64,000 nucleotides of DNA from Xenophilus aerolatus (GTDB taxonomy: Bacteria > Pseudomonadota > Gammaproteobacteria > Burkholderiales > Burkholderiaceae_C), in assembly GCA_030418545.1 (NCBI GenBank), contig QAIB01000001.1, positions 496,001 through 560,000 on the forward strand, written 5' to 3'. Positions within the stretch are counted from its first letter, which is position 1. Every line of letters starts with the position of its first letter. Shown piece after piece: positions 53,197-62,011 of this stretch. The notes beneath the pieces were generated by a model. It was given only the letters and a program-made list of their open reading frames with translations. It did no database searches and was not told the origin of the DNA. A program made the translations under genes and the position numbers.

Positions 53197-55113
53197 TCAA
53201 CCGGTGTAGCGGCTGCGCGCCAGGCGCTGGCGCAACTCCAGCCGGCGGCGCTCCAGCGCCTTGTAGCGCTCCAGGGCCTGCGGGTCGCTGCCCACGGTGG
53301 CGAGCACGGCCGTCTGCTGGGCCTTCAGGTGCTCGTCCAGCATGAAGTCCAGCACGTTGCGCAATTCCGCCGCCACGTCGGCGGGCGCGGCCGCTTCCGC
53401 CTCGGGCCCGGCAGCGGTCGACGGCGCCATCAGCCGATCGACCAGGGCTTCGAAGTTGAGGCCGCGCATGCCTTCGCGCAAGGCCGCCCAGGGCAGGATG
53501 CCGTGTTCGTGCACCTGGCTGTCGAACCAGGTGAAGAACTCGCCGTGTTCCCCGGGCAACTCGCACAGCAGCGCATGCAGCTCGTGCGACAAGGCGTCCC
53601 ACTCGGCCGGCTGCGACAGCAGCAGCCGCACGGCGACGTCGGCCCGCGAGAGCGGCTGGCTGCGGCCACGGGCCGGCGGCGGTCCACGGCGCGACGAACG
53701 GCCGCCGCGGCGCCCTTCCTGAGGCGAAAAAGGCTCGAAAGGCGCGTCATCCGGGCGCGACCAGCTCTCGTTTTGATAGCGCTCTTCGCTCCGTGGGGCG
53801 GCCCGCGGTGCCGGTGCCGCGGCCCACAGCCCGCCCAGCCCGCGGCTGTCGAGCTGGATCAGTTCGGCCAGCTCACCCAGCATCTGCCGCTTGAGCGTGC
53901 CGTCGGGCAGCGCGCTCCACAGCGGCCGCGCGTTGGCCGCCATGTGAGCGCGCCCCTCGGCCGTGCCCAGGTCGCAGCCCTCGCGCGCGGCCTCGACCAT
54001 GAAGCGCGACAGCGGCGTCGCCTCGGCCACGAAGCGCGCGAAGGCCTCGGCGCCGTGCTCGCGGATGAAGCTGTCGGGGTCGTGCTCGGCCGGCAGGAAC
54101 AGGAACTTGACGCTGCGCACGTCGGTGGCGAAGGGCAGGGCGGCGTCCAGCGCCTTGCGCGCGGCACGGCGGCCGGCGGCGTCGCCGTCGAAGCTGAACA
54201 CCACCGCGTCGGTGAATCGGAACAGCTTCTGCACGTGCTCCGGCGTGCAGGCGGTACCCAGCGTGGCCACGGCGTTGGCGAAGCCCAGCTGGGCCAGCGC
54301 CACCACGTCCATGTAGCCCTCGGTGACGAGCGCGTAACCCTTGTCGCGCAGCGCGGCGCGGGCCTCGAACAGGCCGTAGAGTTCGCGCCCCTTGCTGAAG
54401 ACCGGGGTCTCGGGCGAGTTGAGGTACTTGGGCTTCTCGTCGCCCAGCACCCGGCCGCCGAAGCCGATGCACTCGCCCTTGACGTTGCGGATGGGGAACA
54501 TGACCCGGTCGCGGAAGCGGTCGTAGCGCTTGTCTTCCCCGTCCTCTCCGACGATGACCAGGCCGCTTTCGGCCAGCAGCGGGTCGGCGTAGTCGGGGAA
54601 CACGCTGGCCAGCGTGCGCCAGCCCTCGGGCGCGTAGCCCAGCCCGAAGGCCTTGGCGACTTCGCCCGACACCCCGCGGCCCTTGAAGTATTCGATCGCG
54701 CGCGGCGACTGGCGCAGCAGCTTGCGGTAGGCCTCGCCGGCCTTCTCCAGCACGTCGCTCAGCGTGGCCTGCTTCTGTCGCTGCGCCGCGGCGCGTTCGC
54801 GCTCGGCCGGCGAGGCATCGTCCTCCGGCACCTCCAGCCCGTACTGGCCGGCCAGGTCCTGCACCGCTTCGCGAAAGCCCATGCCGCCGTGCTCCATGAG
54901 GAAGCCGATCGCATTGCCGTGCGCCCCGCAGCCGAAGCAGTGATAGAACTGCTTGGTCGGGCTGACCGAGAAGGAGGGCGACTTCTCGCCATGGAAGGGG
55001 CACAGCCCCATGAAGTTGGCGCCGCCCTTCTTGAGCTGCACGTAGCGGCCGACGATCTCGACGATGTCGGCGCGGGCGATGAGCTCCTGGATGAAAGAGG
55101 GGGGAATCGCCAT
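53197..55113 (-). CDS. dnaG: DNA primase DnaG
   Basis: This enzyme makes RNA primers at the replication fork and has 638 residues. The zinc-binding domain is at the start with Cys38, His41, Cys59 and Cys62 (GLCPFHGEKSP, YHCFGCGAHG). The catalytic core has VMFPIRNVKGECIGFGGR and the Toprim motifs EGYMDVVAL and FSFDGDAAGRRA. The C-terminal helicase-binding domain follows a low-complexity linker (about residues 415-500). In that linker the DNA at 53764-53810 looks like a decayed copy of the dispersed repeat. The ATG at 55113 follows the family. No rpsU is upstream. Confidence 0.97.
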   Translation of the reverse strand: MAIPPSFIQELIARADIVEIVGRYVQLKKGGANFMGLCPFHGEKSPSFSVSPTKQFYHCFGCGAHGNAIGFLMEHGGMGFREAVQDLAGQYGLEVPEDDASPAERERAAAQRQKQATLSDVLEKAGEAYRKLLRQSPRAIEYFKGRGVSGEVAKAFGLGYAPEGWRTLASVFPDYADPLLAESGLVIVGEDGEDKRYDRFRDRVMFPIRNVKGECIGFGGRVLGDEKPKYLNSPETPVFSKGRELYGLFEARAALRDKGYALVTEGYMDVVALAQLGFANAVATLGTACTPEHVQKLFRFTDAVVFSFDGDAAGRRAARKALDAALPFATDVRSVKFLFLPAEHDPDSFIREHGAEAFARFVAEATPLSRFMVEAAREGCDLGTAEGRAHMAANARPLWSALPDGTLKRQMLGELAELIQLDSRGLGGLWAAAPAPRAAPRSEERYQNESWSRPDDAPFEPFSPQEGRRGGRSSRRGPPPARGRSQPLSRADVAVRLLLSQPAEWDALSHELHALLCELPGEHGEFFTWFDSQVHEHGILPWAALREGMRGLNFEALVDRLMAPSTAAGPEAEAAAPADVAAELRNVLDFMLDEHLKAQQTAVLATVGSDPQALERYKALERRRLELRQRLARSRYTG

Positions 55114-55213
55114 GGCGGCGCGGATGAGGCAGGCGGGGCAGGGGAGCGACCGATGATACGCAAGCCTCTCCTACGCTGCCGTGCGTTCCGCCGACGGCAT
55201 ACTGCCCCACACC

Positions 55214-56131
55214 ATGGCCGAGCCCCTGCTGCCCACCGACGCGCCCCCGCCCGCCGCCGCGGACGGGGCCACCCTCTGGCGCAACCCGCCGGGCTTCATG
55301 TGGCAGGCGCTCAAGGAGTTCCGCGCCAACCAGGGGCTGCTGCTGGCCGGCGCCGTGGCCTACTACGCGCTGCTGTCGATCGTGCCGCTCCTGATCCTGT
55401 CGGTGATCGTGCTGTCGCACGTGCTGCCGCAGGACCTCCTGCTGTCCACCATCGGCCGCTACCTGGGCTGGCTGCTGCCGGGGCAGTCGGCCGCGATGGT
55501 GCGCGAGCTGGCCAATTTCCTCGACCACCGCGACCTGATGGGGCCGGTGCTGCTGGTGACCATGATCTTCTTCAGCTCGCTGGCCTTCACCGTGCTGGAG
55601 AGCGCCATGGCGGTGATCTTCCACCACCGCAAGGCGACGCACGGGCGGCATGTGCTGGTGTCGGTGGTCATGCCCTACCTCTACATCCTGTGCCTGTGCT
55701 TCGGGCTGCTGCTGGTCACGCTGGTGTCGGGCGCGCTGCAGCTGATCGGGCAGGAGCAGGTCGACCTGTTCGGTCGCAGTTGGTCGCTCAGCGGGGTGTC
55801 GGGCGTGCTGCTGTACCTGGTCGGGCTCACGGGCGAGATCTTCATGCTCACGTCGCTGTACCTCGTGATGCCGGTCGGGCGCCTGTCCTTCCGGCATGCG
55901 CTGATCGGCGGCGTGACGGCGGCGCTGCTGTGGGAGCTCACGCGCCGGGTGCTGGTGTGGTACTTCTCGACGCTGTCGCAGGTCAACGTCGTCTATGGCT
56001 CGCTGACGACCGCCATCGTGGTGCTGCTGAGCCTGGAGATCGCGGCCACGCTGGTGCTCTTCGGCGCCCAGGTGATCGCGCGCCACGAGCGGCTGGAGCG
56101 CCGCAGTTTCCTGAGCAAAAAAGGCTTGTAG
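55214..56131 (+). CDS. YihY/virulence-factor-BrkB-family membrane protein
   Basis: This 305-residue inner-membrane protein has six predicted helices. Motifs are ANQGLLLAGAVAYYALLSIVPLLIL near the start and ALIGGVTAALLWELTRRVLVWYF with NVVYGSLTTAIVVLLSLEIAATLVLFGAQV near the end, typical of the family once thought to be RNase BN. Its function is not settled. The start is the ATG at 55214; 11 in-frame residues upstream are possible. The stop codon TAG (56129-56131) is inside copy F of the hairpin repeat, so the last residues SKKGL are encoded by that repeat. Confidence 0.9.
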   Translation: MAEPLLPTDAPPPAAADGATLWRNPPGFMWQALKEFRANQGLLLAGAVAYYALLSIVPLLILSVIVLSHVLPQDLLLSTIGRYLGWLLPGQSAAMVRELANFLDHRDLMGPVLLVTMIFFSSLAFTVLESAMAVIFHHRKATHGRHVLVSVVMPYLYILCLCFGLLLVTLVSGALQLIGQEQVDLFGRSWSLSGVSGVLLYLVGLTGEIFMLTSLYLVMPVGRLSFRHALIGGVTAALLWELTRRVLVWYFSTLSQVNVVYGSLTTAIVVLLSLEIAATLVLFGAQVIARHERLERRSFLSKKGL

Positions 56132-56172
56132 CGCCCGCGGCACGGGCGCGGGCAGCTATCAAAACCGTAGCA
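56117..56172. repeat. Dispersed hairpin repeat, copy F, ends the YihY gene
   Basis: AAAAAAGGCTTGTA, the stem GCGCCCGCG-GCA-CGGGCGCGGGC and the tail AGCTATCAAAACCGTAGCA. The first 15 bases code for the end and stop codon of the YihY gene, and the whole lies between two convergent genes. Confidence 0.78.
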
Positions 56173-56189
56173 GAACGCCGGGCCGGCGC

Positions 56190-56948
56190 TCAGCGCGGTG
56201 CAAGGCGGATCGCACCGTCCAGGCGGATCACTTCGCCGTTGAGCATGTCGTTCTCGATGATGTGCTTCGCCAGCTTCGCGTAGTCCTGCGGCGTGCCCAG
56301 GCGCGAGGGGAAGGGGACGCTGGCGGCGAGTGCGTCTTGCACCTCCTGCGGCATGCCGAAGAGCATCGGCGTGCCGAAGATGCCGGGAGCGATGGTCATG
56401 TTCCGGATGCCGCTGCGCGCCAGGTCGCGGGCGATGGGCAGCGTCATGCCCACCACGCCGCCCTTGCTCGCGCTGTACGCGGCCTGGCCGATCTGGCCGT
56501 CGTAGGCCGCGACCGAGGCGGTGCTGATCAGCACGCCGCGCTCGCCGGTGGGCTCGGGCTCGTTCTTCGCCATGGCGTCGGCCGCCAGGCGGATCATGTT
56601 GAAGCTGCCGATGAGGTTGACCGTCACGGTCTTGCTGAACACGGCCAGCGCGTGCGGGCCGTTCTTGCCCACGGTCTTTTCGGCAGGCGCGATGCCGGCG
56701 CAGTTCACCAGGCCGACCAGCTTGCCCAGCTTGAGCGCCGCCTCGACGGCGGCCTGGCCGTCGGCCTCCTGGCTCACGTCGCACTTCACGAACACGCCGC
56801 CGATCTCCTGGGCGACCGCCTGGCCCTTGTCGGCCTGCATGTCGGCGATGACGACCTTGCCGCCCTGCTCAGCCAGCATGCGGGCCGTGCCCTCACCCAG
56901 GCCCGAAGCGCCGCCCGTGACGATGAAAACCTTGCCCTCGATCTGCAT
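56190..56948 (-). CDS. Short-chain dehydrogenase (3-hydroxyacyl-CoA dehydrogenase type 2-like)
   Basis: This NAD-dependent oxidoreductase has 252 residues. The cofactor loop is [15 protein letters not shown] (about residue 10), the NAG motif is NCAGIAP, and the catalytic YxxxK is in YSASKGG. The pattern [14 protein letters not shown] (as [13 protein letters not shown]) at the end and [11 protein letters not shown] fit the HSD17B10/hydroxyacyl-CoA dehydrogenase branch, which oxidises short-chain 3-hydroxyacyl-CoA. It lies next to the phasin gene, in line with acyl-CoA or PHB metabolism. A terminator (57006-57034) separates it from the phasin transcript. Confidence 0.92.
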   Translation of the reverse strand: MQIEGKVFIVTGGASGLGEGTARMLAEQGGKVVIADMQADKGQAVAQEIGGVFVKCDVSQEADGQAAVEAALKLGKLVGLVNCAGIAPAEKTVGKNGPHALAVFSKTVTVNLIGSFNMIRLAADAMAKNEPEPTGERGVLISTASVAAYDGQIGQAAYSASKGGVVGMTLPIARDLARSGIRNMTIAPGIFGTPMLFGMPQEVQDALAASVPFPSRLGTPQDYAKLAKHIIENDMLNGEVIRLDGAIRLAPR

Positions 56949-57005
56949 GGTGAATGTCTCGCTGTGAATGGGAAGCCGCCAATGATAGGCGGGCCCGTTC
57001 GGGCG

Positions 57006-57034
57006 AAAAAAAAGCCCCGTCGCGATGACGGGGC
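57006..57034 (-). terminator. Rho-independent terminator of the phasin gene
   Basis: On the minus strand GCCCCGTC-ATCGC-GACGGGGC is a perfect 8-base stem followed by eight T. It lies about 100 bases after the phasin stop and insulates the dehydrogenase gene from it. Confidence 0.9.
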
Positions 57035-57135
57035 CTGAATTGGGTCCAGAGGAACCCAAGGAGACAACTTGTGGGGGTGACGCAGCGAGCGCACCCGGAT
57101 CGATTGGCGGCCGGGCGCCAGGCCCGGCAGCCCGA

Positions 57136-57687
57136 TCAGCGCTTGGCCTTGGCGGTGGCGGTCTTGGCGGCGTTGACCGCCTGGGCCGACACGGCGTTGA
57201 AGTTGGCTTCGGCGACGTCGCTGGCCTGCTTCACGGCCTTTTGCACCGACTCGAACGCGTTGTTGGCGGCTGCCACGGCGCTCTTCATCATGGCGACGGC
57301 GGTTTCGGAGCCGGCGGGTGCGTTCTTGGCAGCGCTGTCGACCAGGCCGACGAAGGCTTGCTGGGCTTCGGACGCCTTGGCTTCGAAAGCCTTGGTGAAC
57401 TCGGCGCTGGTGCCCTGGGCGATTTCGTACAGGTGACGGCTGTAGGCAGCGGTCTTCTCGGCGATCGGCTGCATCAGGCTGGCTTGCAGCGTCAGCAGCT
57501 CTTGCGCGTCCTTGGCGCTCAGCAGCGCTTGCGTGGTGCCGGCGGCTTCGCTCAGGGCGGCCTTGGAGGCCTGAACGTTCAGTTCGACGATCTTCTCGAC
57601 GCCTTCGAAAGCCTTGGTGGTGAGGCCGAAGAGGGCTTCGACGTTGGCCTTGTGGGCAGCGATCAGTTGGTCAGCGGTGAGTGCCAT
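57136..57687 (-). CDS. phaP: Phasin (PHB granule-associated protein)
   Basis: This is a 183-residue helical, Ala-rich protein that coats polyhydroxybutyrate granules. The N-terminal pattern [36 protein letters not shown] and the later [33 protein letters not shown] are typical of the phasin family TIGR01841. The C-terminus is Ala/Lys-rich ([14 protein letters not shown]). The ATG at 57687 has GGAG upstream. The promoter lies between two 23-base repeats (see 57734 and 57794), which suggests tight repression, probably by PhaR. Confidence 0.94.
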   Translation of the reverse strand: MALTADQLIAAHKANVEALFGLTTKAFEGVEKIVELNVQASKAALSEAAGTTQALLSAKDAQELLTLQASLMQPIAEKTAAYSRHLYEIAQGTSAEFTKAFEAKASEAQQAFVGLVDSAAKNAPAGSETAVAMMKSAVAAANNAFESVQKAVKQASDVAEANFNAVSAQAVNAAKTATAKAKR

Positions 57688-57733
57688 GGTGAGCTCCAGA
57701 GAAGGGGTCAAAAAGAGAGGGTGAACGGGTGCT

Positions 57734-57756
57734 GCTCTTTTTGTTGCGGTGCAGCA
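57734..57756 (-). promoter_or_regulatory. Phasin operator 1 (PhaR-like), at the start site
   Basis: GCTCTTTTTGTTGCGGTGCAGCA on the plus strand. It differs from the copy at 57794-57816 at only two bases. It begins right after the expected transcription start of the phasin promoter, so a bound repressor would block RNA polymerase. The TGCTGCA...GCAA core suits PhaR-type repressors. Confidence 0.68.
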
Positions 57757-57764
57757 TGGAACGA

Positions 57765-57793
57765 AGTATGGCAGCGCGCACCCGGCACTTCAA
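57765..57793 (-). promoter_or_regulatory. Phasin promoter
   Basis: On the minus strand a -35 box TTGAAG (57788-57793) and a -10 box CATACT (57765-57770) are separated by exactly 17 bases. It lies between the two operator copies. Confidence 0.65.
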
Positions 57794-57816
57794 GCTCTTT
57801 TTGTTGCAATGCAGCA
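57794..57816 (-). promoter_or_regulatory. Phasin operator 2 (PhaR-like), upstream of the -35 box
   Basis: This second 23-base copy lies exactly 60 bases from the first and touches the -35 box. Two sites flanking a promoter allow looping or double occlusion. It is also close to the divergent thioesterase gene at 57909. Confidence 0.66.
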
Positions 57817-57908
57817 AATTTAGGGGCCGCCACCTAACTCGGGGTCCGGCCCGCCGATTCGCACGCGACAGGCCGCACCCATGGCGGCTGGCAGAATGCC
57901 GCCCCACC

Positions 57909-58358
57909 ATGAGCAGCCGCCCCTCGCCCCAGCCTCGCAGCAGCTACCGCGCTTTCCGCGCGATCCCGACCCGCTGGATGGACAACGACCTCTACGGCCA
58001 CGTCAACAACGTCGTGTACTACAGCTGGTTCGACACGGCGGTGAATGCCCTGCTGATCGAGGAGGGCGCGCTCGACATCCACCAGGGCAGCACCATCGGC
58101 TTCGTGGTCGAGACGCAGTGCAACTACTTTGCGCCCCTGGCCTTTCCGCAGACGGTGGAGGCGGGCATCCGCGTGGCGCACGTGGGCAGTTCGAGCGTGC
58201 GCTACGAGATCGGGCTCTTCGCGCAGGGGGCGCCCACGGCCGCGGCGCAGGGACACTTCGTCCACGTGTACGTCGACCGCGCCACCCAGCGGCCGGTGCC
58301 GCTGCCCGAGGCCCTGCTGCGCGTGATCGGCCCGCTCAAGGTCGGCGCGGCCGGCTGA
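57909..58358 (+). CDS. Acyl-CoA thioesterase, 4-hydroxybenzoyl-CoA thioesterase/FadM-like
   Basis: This hot-dog-fold thioesterase has 149 residues, the family's normal length. The active-site region is RWMDNDLYGHVNNVVYYSWFDTAV, with the Asp of the 4HBT class, and ETQCNYFAPLAFPQTVEAGI follows. The ATG at 57909 is used; open frame upstream runs through the phasin operators. It diverges from the phasin gene. It probably hydrolyses short- or medium-chain acyl-CoA. Confidence 0.9.
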   Translation: MSSRPSPQPRSSYRAFRAIPTRWMDNDLYGHVNNVVYYSWFDTAVNALLIEEGALDIHQGSTIGFVVETQCNYFAPLAFPQTVEAGIRVAHVGSSSVRYEIGLFAQGAPTAAAQGHFVHVYVDRATQRPVPLPEALLRVIGPLKVGAAG

Positions 58359-58367
58359 GCAAAGAAA

Positions 58368-58389
58368 AACGGCGCCCGAAGGCGCCGTT
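58368..58389 (-). terminator. Terminator between the thioesterase and the small periplasmic protein
   Basis: AACGGCGCC-CGAA-GGCGCCGTT is a perfect 9-base stem with a tetraloop. On the minus strand it is followed by TTTTCTTT, so it chiefly ends the gene at 58413; it may also end the thioesterase transcript. Confidence 0.85.
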
Positions 58390-58412
58390 GTCGGTCAAGC
58401 CCGCAGGCCTGA

Positions 58413-58814
58413 TCACATCTTCATCGCCTTGATGTCGGCCTTGCCCTTGGCCTCCATGGCCTTGGCTTCCTTGACGCAAGCGTTCTTGGCGTCGCCCTTC
58501 ATGTCGTCGCACTTTTCCTTCGCGACTTCATAGTCGGCCTTCACCTTCTCTTCGGCGACCTTGCGCTGGTGCGAGGCGCTGGGCTTGTACTGCTGCTCGA
58601 GCTCGGCCTTGGCAACGTTCTCCTTGCCCTTGGCTTCCTTCTCGCACACGTCCTTGGCGTTGTCCTTGAGCGTGTCGCACTGGGCCTTGGCGGCCTTGTA
58701 GTCGGCTTCGATCTTGTCCTTGCCGGCCTTGTACTCGTCGCTGGTCATGGCGCTGGCATGAACGCCGATGAAGCAGGTGGACGCAATGGCCATCATCAAC
58801 AGGTGCTTTTTCAT
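58413..58814 (-). CDS. Small periplasmic helical protein with a duplicated Cys motif
   Basis: This is a 133-residue exported protein. The signal peptide (KKHLLMMAIASTCFIGVHASA) is followed by a highly charged Lys/Glu/Ala helical region. The motif CDTLKDNAKDVCEKEAKG is repeated about 55 residues later as CDDMKGDAKNACVKEAKA, each with two Cys. I know no function for such proteins; they are usually annotated as hypothetical. The gene lies 74 bases downstream of the CsbD-family gene in the same direction, so a shared stress response is possible. It is followed by a terminator. Confidence 0.85.
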   Translation of the reverse strand: MKKHLLMMAIASTCFIGVHASAMTSDEYKAGKDKIEADYKAAKAQCDTLKDNAKDVCEKEAKGKENVAKAELEQQYKPSASHQRKVAEEKVKADYEVAKEKCDDMKGDAKNACVKEAKAMEAKGKADIKAMKM

Positions 58815-58888
58815 GGATCGGATCTCCTGAGGTTCTTGGTGGGTGTTGGGGTATGGATGGAGCGGGGTGATCGGTACCGGCGGCGTGC

Positions 58889-59122
58889 TCAGTACTTCTC
58901 GAACCAGAGAGCGGCAGGGGTGCGGCCTTCGGCGCTTTCCCACTGCTTGACCTGCTTCTCGGCTTCGTCCTTGCTGATGCCGTGGCGTTCCTGGATGCGG
59001 CCCAGCAGCTGGTCGCGCTTGCCCGCGATGACGTCGAAGTCGTCGTCGGTCAGCTTGCCCCACTGTTCCTTGACCTTGCCCTTGAGCTGCTTCCAGTTGC
59101 CTTCGATGGTGTCTTTGTTCAT
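58889..59122 (-). CDS. CsbD-family stress protein
   Basis: This 77-residue, charged, hydrophilic protein fits the CsbD family. The opening NKDTIEGNWKQLKGKVKEQWGKLTDDDF is almost diagnostic, and GKRDQLLGRIQERHGISKDEAEKQV follows. AAGGAG lies seven bases before the ATG at 59122. CsbD proteins are induced by general stress in many bacteria; the molecular role is not known. Confidence 0.94.
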   Translation of the reverse strand: MNKDTIEGNWKQLKGKVKEQWGKLTDDDFDVIAGKRDQLLGRIQERHGISKDEAEKQVKQWESAEGRTPAALWFEKY

Positions 59123-59329
59123 GTCGAACTCCTTTGCTTGAACAGGTGTCCGGCGGTCTTCGTCGCCGCCGTGCCAGCACTGTCCGGCACGCCCCTTTCC
59201 CAGGCGGTAGGACGCCCCGGGGACGGCCCGTAGGCAGAGGCCGACGGGCCCCGTGATAATCGGGCGCACGCCCCTGTCCCCCTCTCTTGAACCCCTGTGC
59301 CGCCGAGACAAGCGGCCTGCGCGCGCACC

Positions 59330-60544
59330 ATGATCATCCAGAGCCTTCTCGACACCGATCTGTACAAGTTCACGATGATGCAGGTGGTGCTGCACCACTT
59401 CCCCGGCGCACGCGTCGAATACCGCTTCAAGTGCCGCAACGTGGGGGTCGACCTGGCGCAGTTCGCCAACGAGATCCGCGAGGAGGTGCGGGCGCTGTGC
59501 TCCCTGAAGTTCAAGGAGCCCGAGCTCGCCTACCTGCGCTCCATGCGCTTCATCAAGAGCGACTTCGTCGACTTCCTCGGCCTCTTCCAGCTCAACGAGA
59601 AGTACATCGACATCACGCCCAAGGACACGGGCGAGCTCGACATCAGCATCCGCGGGCCCTGGCTGCACACGATCCTGTTCGAGATCCCGGTGCTGGCCAT
59701 CGTCAACGAGGTCTATTTCCGCAACACCCAGCGCCGGCCCGACTTCGCCGAGGGCCGCCGCCGGCTCGACGAGAAGATCGCGCTGCTGCAGGCCGACGGC
59801 CTGTCCGACCTGAAGATCGCCGACTACGGCACGCGCCGCCGCTTTTCCACGCAATGGCACGAGGAAGTGCTACGCACGCTCACCAGCCAGCTCGGCGCCG
59901 TGCAGCCGCGGCCGGTGCCCGGCGCCGCGGCGCAGCCCCAGCTCGCGGGCACCAGCAACGTGCTGTACGCGATGAAGCTGGGCCTGATCCCGCTGGGCAC
60001 CATGGCGCACGAGTACCTGCAGGCCTGCCAGGCCCTGGGCCCGAGACTGCGCGACAGCCAGATCTTCGGCTTCGAGATGTGGGCCCGCGAATACCGGGGC
60101 GACCTGGGCATCGCGCTGTCCGACGTGTACGGCATGAGCGCCTTCCTGCGCGACTTCGACCTGTACTTCTGCAAGCTCTTCGACGGCTCGCGCCACGACA
60201 GCGGCGACCCCTTCAACTGGGGCGAGCGCATGATCGCGCACTACATCGCCAACCGCGTCGACCCGCGGACCAAGACGCTGATCTTCAGCGACGGACTCAC
60301 GGTGCCGCGCACCATCGAGCTCTACCAGCAGTTCCGCGGCCGCTGCCAGCTGGCCTTCGGCATCGGCACGAACCTGACGAACGACCTGGGTTACGAGCCG
60401 CTGCAGATCGTCATCAAGATGGTCCGCTGCAACGACCAGCCGGTGGCCAAGCTGTCGGACACGCCCGGCAAGGGCATGTGCGACGACGAGAAATACCTGG
60501 CCTACCTGCGCCAGGTGTTCGAGATCGAGCAGCCCGCGGCGTGA
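59330..60544 (+). CDS. pncB: Nicotinate phosphoribosyltransferase
   Basis: This enzyme joins nicotinate and PRPP in NAD salvage. The 404 residues match the short PncB class. The opening [24 protein letters not shown] and the internal [16 protein letters not shown] and [14 protein letters not shown] are standard, and [18 protein letters not shown] with [15 protein letters not shown] form the phosphoribosyl site. The start is the ATG at 59330; a GTG at 59297 would add residues without a family match. It lies directly upstream of the antiporter gene. Confidence 0.96.
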   Translation: MIIQSLLDTDLYKFTMMQVVLHHFPGARVEYRFKCRNVGVDLAQFANEIREEVRALCSLKFKEPELAYLRSMRFIKSDFVDFLGLFQLNEKYIDITPKDTGELDISIRGPWLHTILFEIPVLAIVNEVYFRNTQRRPDFAEGRRRLDEKIALLQADGLSDLKIADYGTRRRFSTQWHEEVLRTLTSQLGAVQPRPVPGAAAQPQLAGTSNVLYAMKLGLIPLGTMAHEYLQACQALGPRLRDSQIFGFEMWAREYRGDLGIALSDVYGMSAFLRDFDLYFCKLFDGSRHDSGDPFNWGERMIAHYIANRVDPRTKTLIFSDGLTVPRTIELYQQFRGRCQLAFGIGTNLTNDLGYEPLQIVIKMVRCNDQPVAKLSDTPGKGMCDDEKYLAYLRQVFEIEQPAA

Positions 60545-60588
60545 CGATGCGGCTGCCGACCTTGCCCCCCACCGCGTCGACCCACCCG

Positions 60589-62001
60589 ATGAAACCCGCC
60601 CTTCGCCTCCTGGCGGGCCTGCTGCTGCCCGCGCTGTTGCCTGCCGTCGCCCATGCCGCCGAGTTCGACGGCGCCCGGCTCTCGCCCTGGTGGGGCGTGC
60701 CCTTCGCCGGCATCCTGCTGTCGATCGCGCTCATGCCGCTGCTTGCGCCTTCCTTCTGGCACCACCACTTCGGCAAGGTCGCGGCGGCCTGGGCCCTGGC
60801 CTTCCTGGTCCCGTTCGCGGCGGTGTATGGCCTGCCCATGGCCGGCAGCCAGCTCGTGCACGCGCTGGCGGCGGAGTACATCCCCTTCATCATCCTGCTG
60901 ACGGCGCTGTTCACCGTCGCGGGCGGCATCCACATCCGCGGCAACCTGCACGGGGCGCCGGGGCTCAACACCGCGATCCTCTCCATCGGCGCCGCGCTGG
61001 CCAGCGTCATGGGCACCACCGGCGCCTCGATGCTGCTGATCCGCCCGCTGATCCGCGCCAACGACAACCGCGTGCACAAGGCGCACGTGGTCGTGTTCTT
61101 CATCTTCATCGTCTCGAACATCGGCGGCTCGCTCACGCCGCTGGGCGATCCGCCGCTGTTCCTGGGCTTCCTCAAGGGCGTGGACTTCTTCTGGACGCTG
61201 CTGAACATCCTGCCCGACACGCTCTTCAGCCTGGCGGTGCTGCTCGCGCTGTTCTACATCGTCGATCGCCACTACTACCGCAAGGAGGGCGTGCTGCCCG
61301 TCGACCCCACGCCCGACACCCGCGGCATCCGCTTCGAGGGCGCCGCCAACTTCGCCCTGCTGGCCGCCATCGTGGTGCTGGTGCTGCTGAGCGGCGTGTG
61401 GAAGTCCGACCTGAGCTTCGACGTGTTCGGCACGCCGGTCGGGCTGCCGGGCCTGGTGCGCGACATCGGCCTCGTCGGCGTCACGCTGCTCTCGCTGAAG
61501 CTCACCGCGCCGCAGGTGCACGCCGACAACCAGTTCGGCTGGGGCCCGATGGCCGAGGTGGCCAAGCTCTTCGCCGGCATCTTCCTCACCATCGTGCCGG
61601 TGATCGCCATGCTCAAGGCCGGCGTGAACGGGCCTTTCGGCGCCATCGTCGCGGCCGTCACGCGGCCCGACGGCCAGCCCGACCCGGCGATGTATTTCTG
61701 GGCCACCGGCATCCTGAGCTCCTTCCTCGACAACGCACCGACCTACCTGGTGTTCTTCAACACCGCGGGCGGCGATCCGGCCGCGCTCATGACGACCTAC
61801 GCCAGCACCCTGGCCGCCATCTCGGCGGGCGCGGTGTTCATGGGCGCCAACAGCTACATCGGCAACGCGCCCAACCTGATGGTCAAGGCCATCGCCGAGG
61901 ACCGCGGCGTGAAGATGCCCAGCTTCTTCGGCTACATGGCCTGGTCCGGTGCCATCCTCGTGCCGCTCTTCGTGGCGGTCACCTTCATCTTCTTCCGCTG
62001 A
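60589..62001 (+). CDS. Sodium:proton antiporter family membrane protein
   Basis: This is a 470-residue inner-membrane carrier with about twelve helices, of the ion transporter/citrate-transporter type related to NhaD. It begins with a cleavable-looking signal (KPALRLLAGLLLPALLPAVAHA). Family features are ASVMGTTGASMLLIRPLIRAN, FIVSNIGGSLTPLGDPPLFLGF and SSFLDNAPTYLVFFNTAGG, the last holding polar residues within a helix. I take the ATG at 60589; the ATG at 60547 would add 14 residues. The open frame that runs back through pncB is in another phase. Confidence 0.88.
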   Translation: MKPALRLLAGLLLPALLPAVAHAAEFDGARLSPWWGVPFAGILLSIALMPLLAPSFWHHHFGKVAAAWALAFLVPFAAVYGLPMAGSQLVHALAAEYIPFIILLTALFTVAGGIHIRGNLHGAPGLNTAILSIGAALASVMGTTGASMLLIRPLIRANDNRVHKAHVVVFFIFIVSNIGGSLTPLGDPPLFLGFLKGVDFFWTLLNILPDTLFSLAVLLALFYIVDRHYYRKEGVLPVDPTPDTRGIRFEGAANFALLAAIVVLVLLSGVWKSDLSFDVFGTPVGLPGLVRDIGLVGVTLLSLKLTAPQVHADNQFGWGPMAEVAKLFAGIFLTIVPVIAMLKAGVNGPFGAIVAAVTRPDGQPDPAMYFWATGILSSFLDNAPTYLVFFNTAGGDPAALMTTYASTLAAISAGAVFMGANSYIGNAPNLMVKAIAEDRGVKMPSFFGYMAWSGAILVPLFVAVTFIFFR

Positions 62002-62011
62002 GGACGCTTTC

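Noticed and set aside
59287-62001. 904-codon frame that would fuse pncB and the antiporter
   Set aside because: Over pncB it is in the wrong phase; only the part from 60547 or 60589 matches a protein family.
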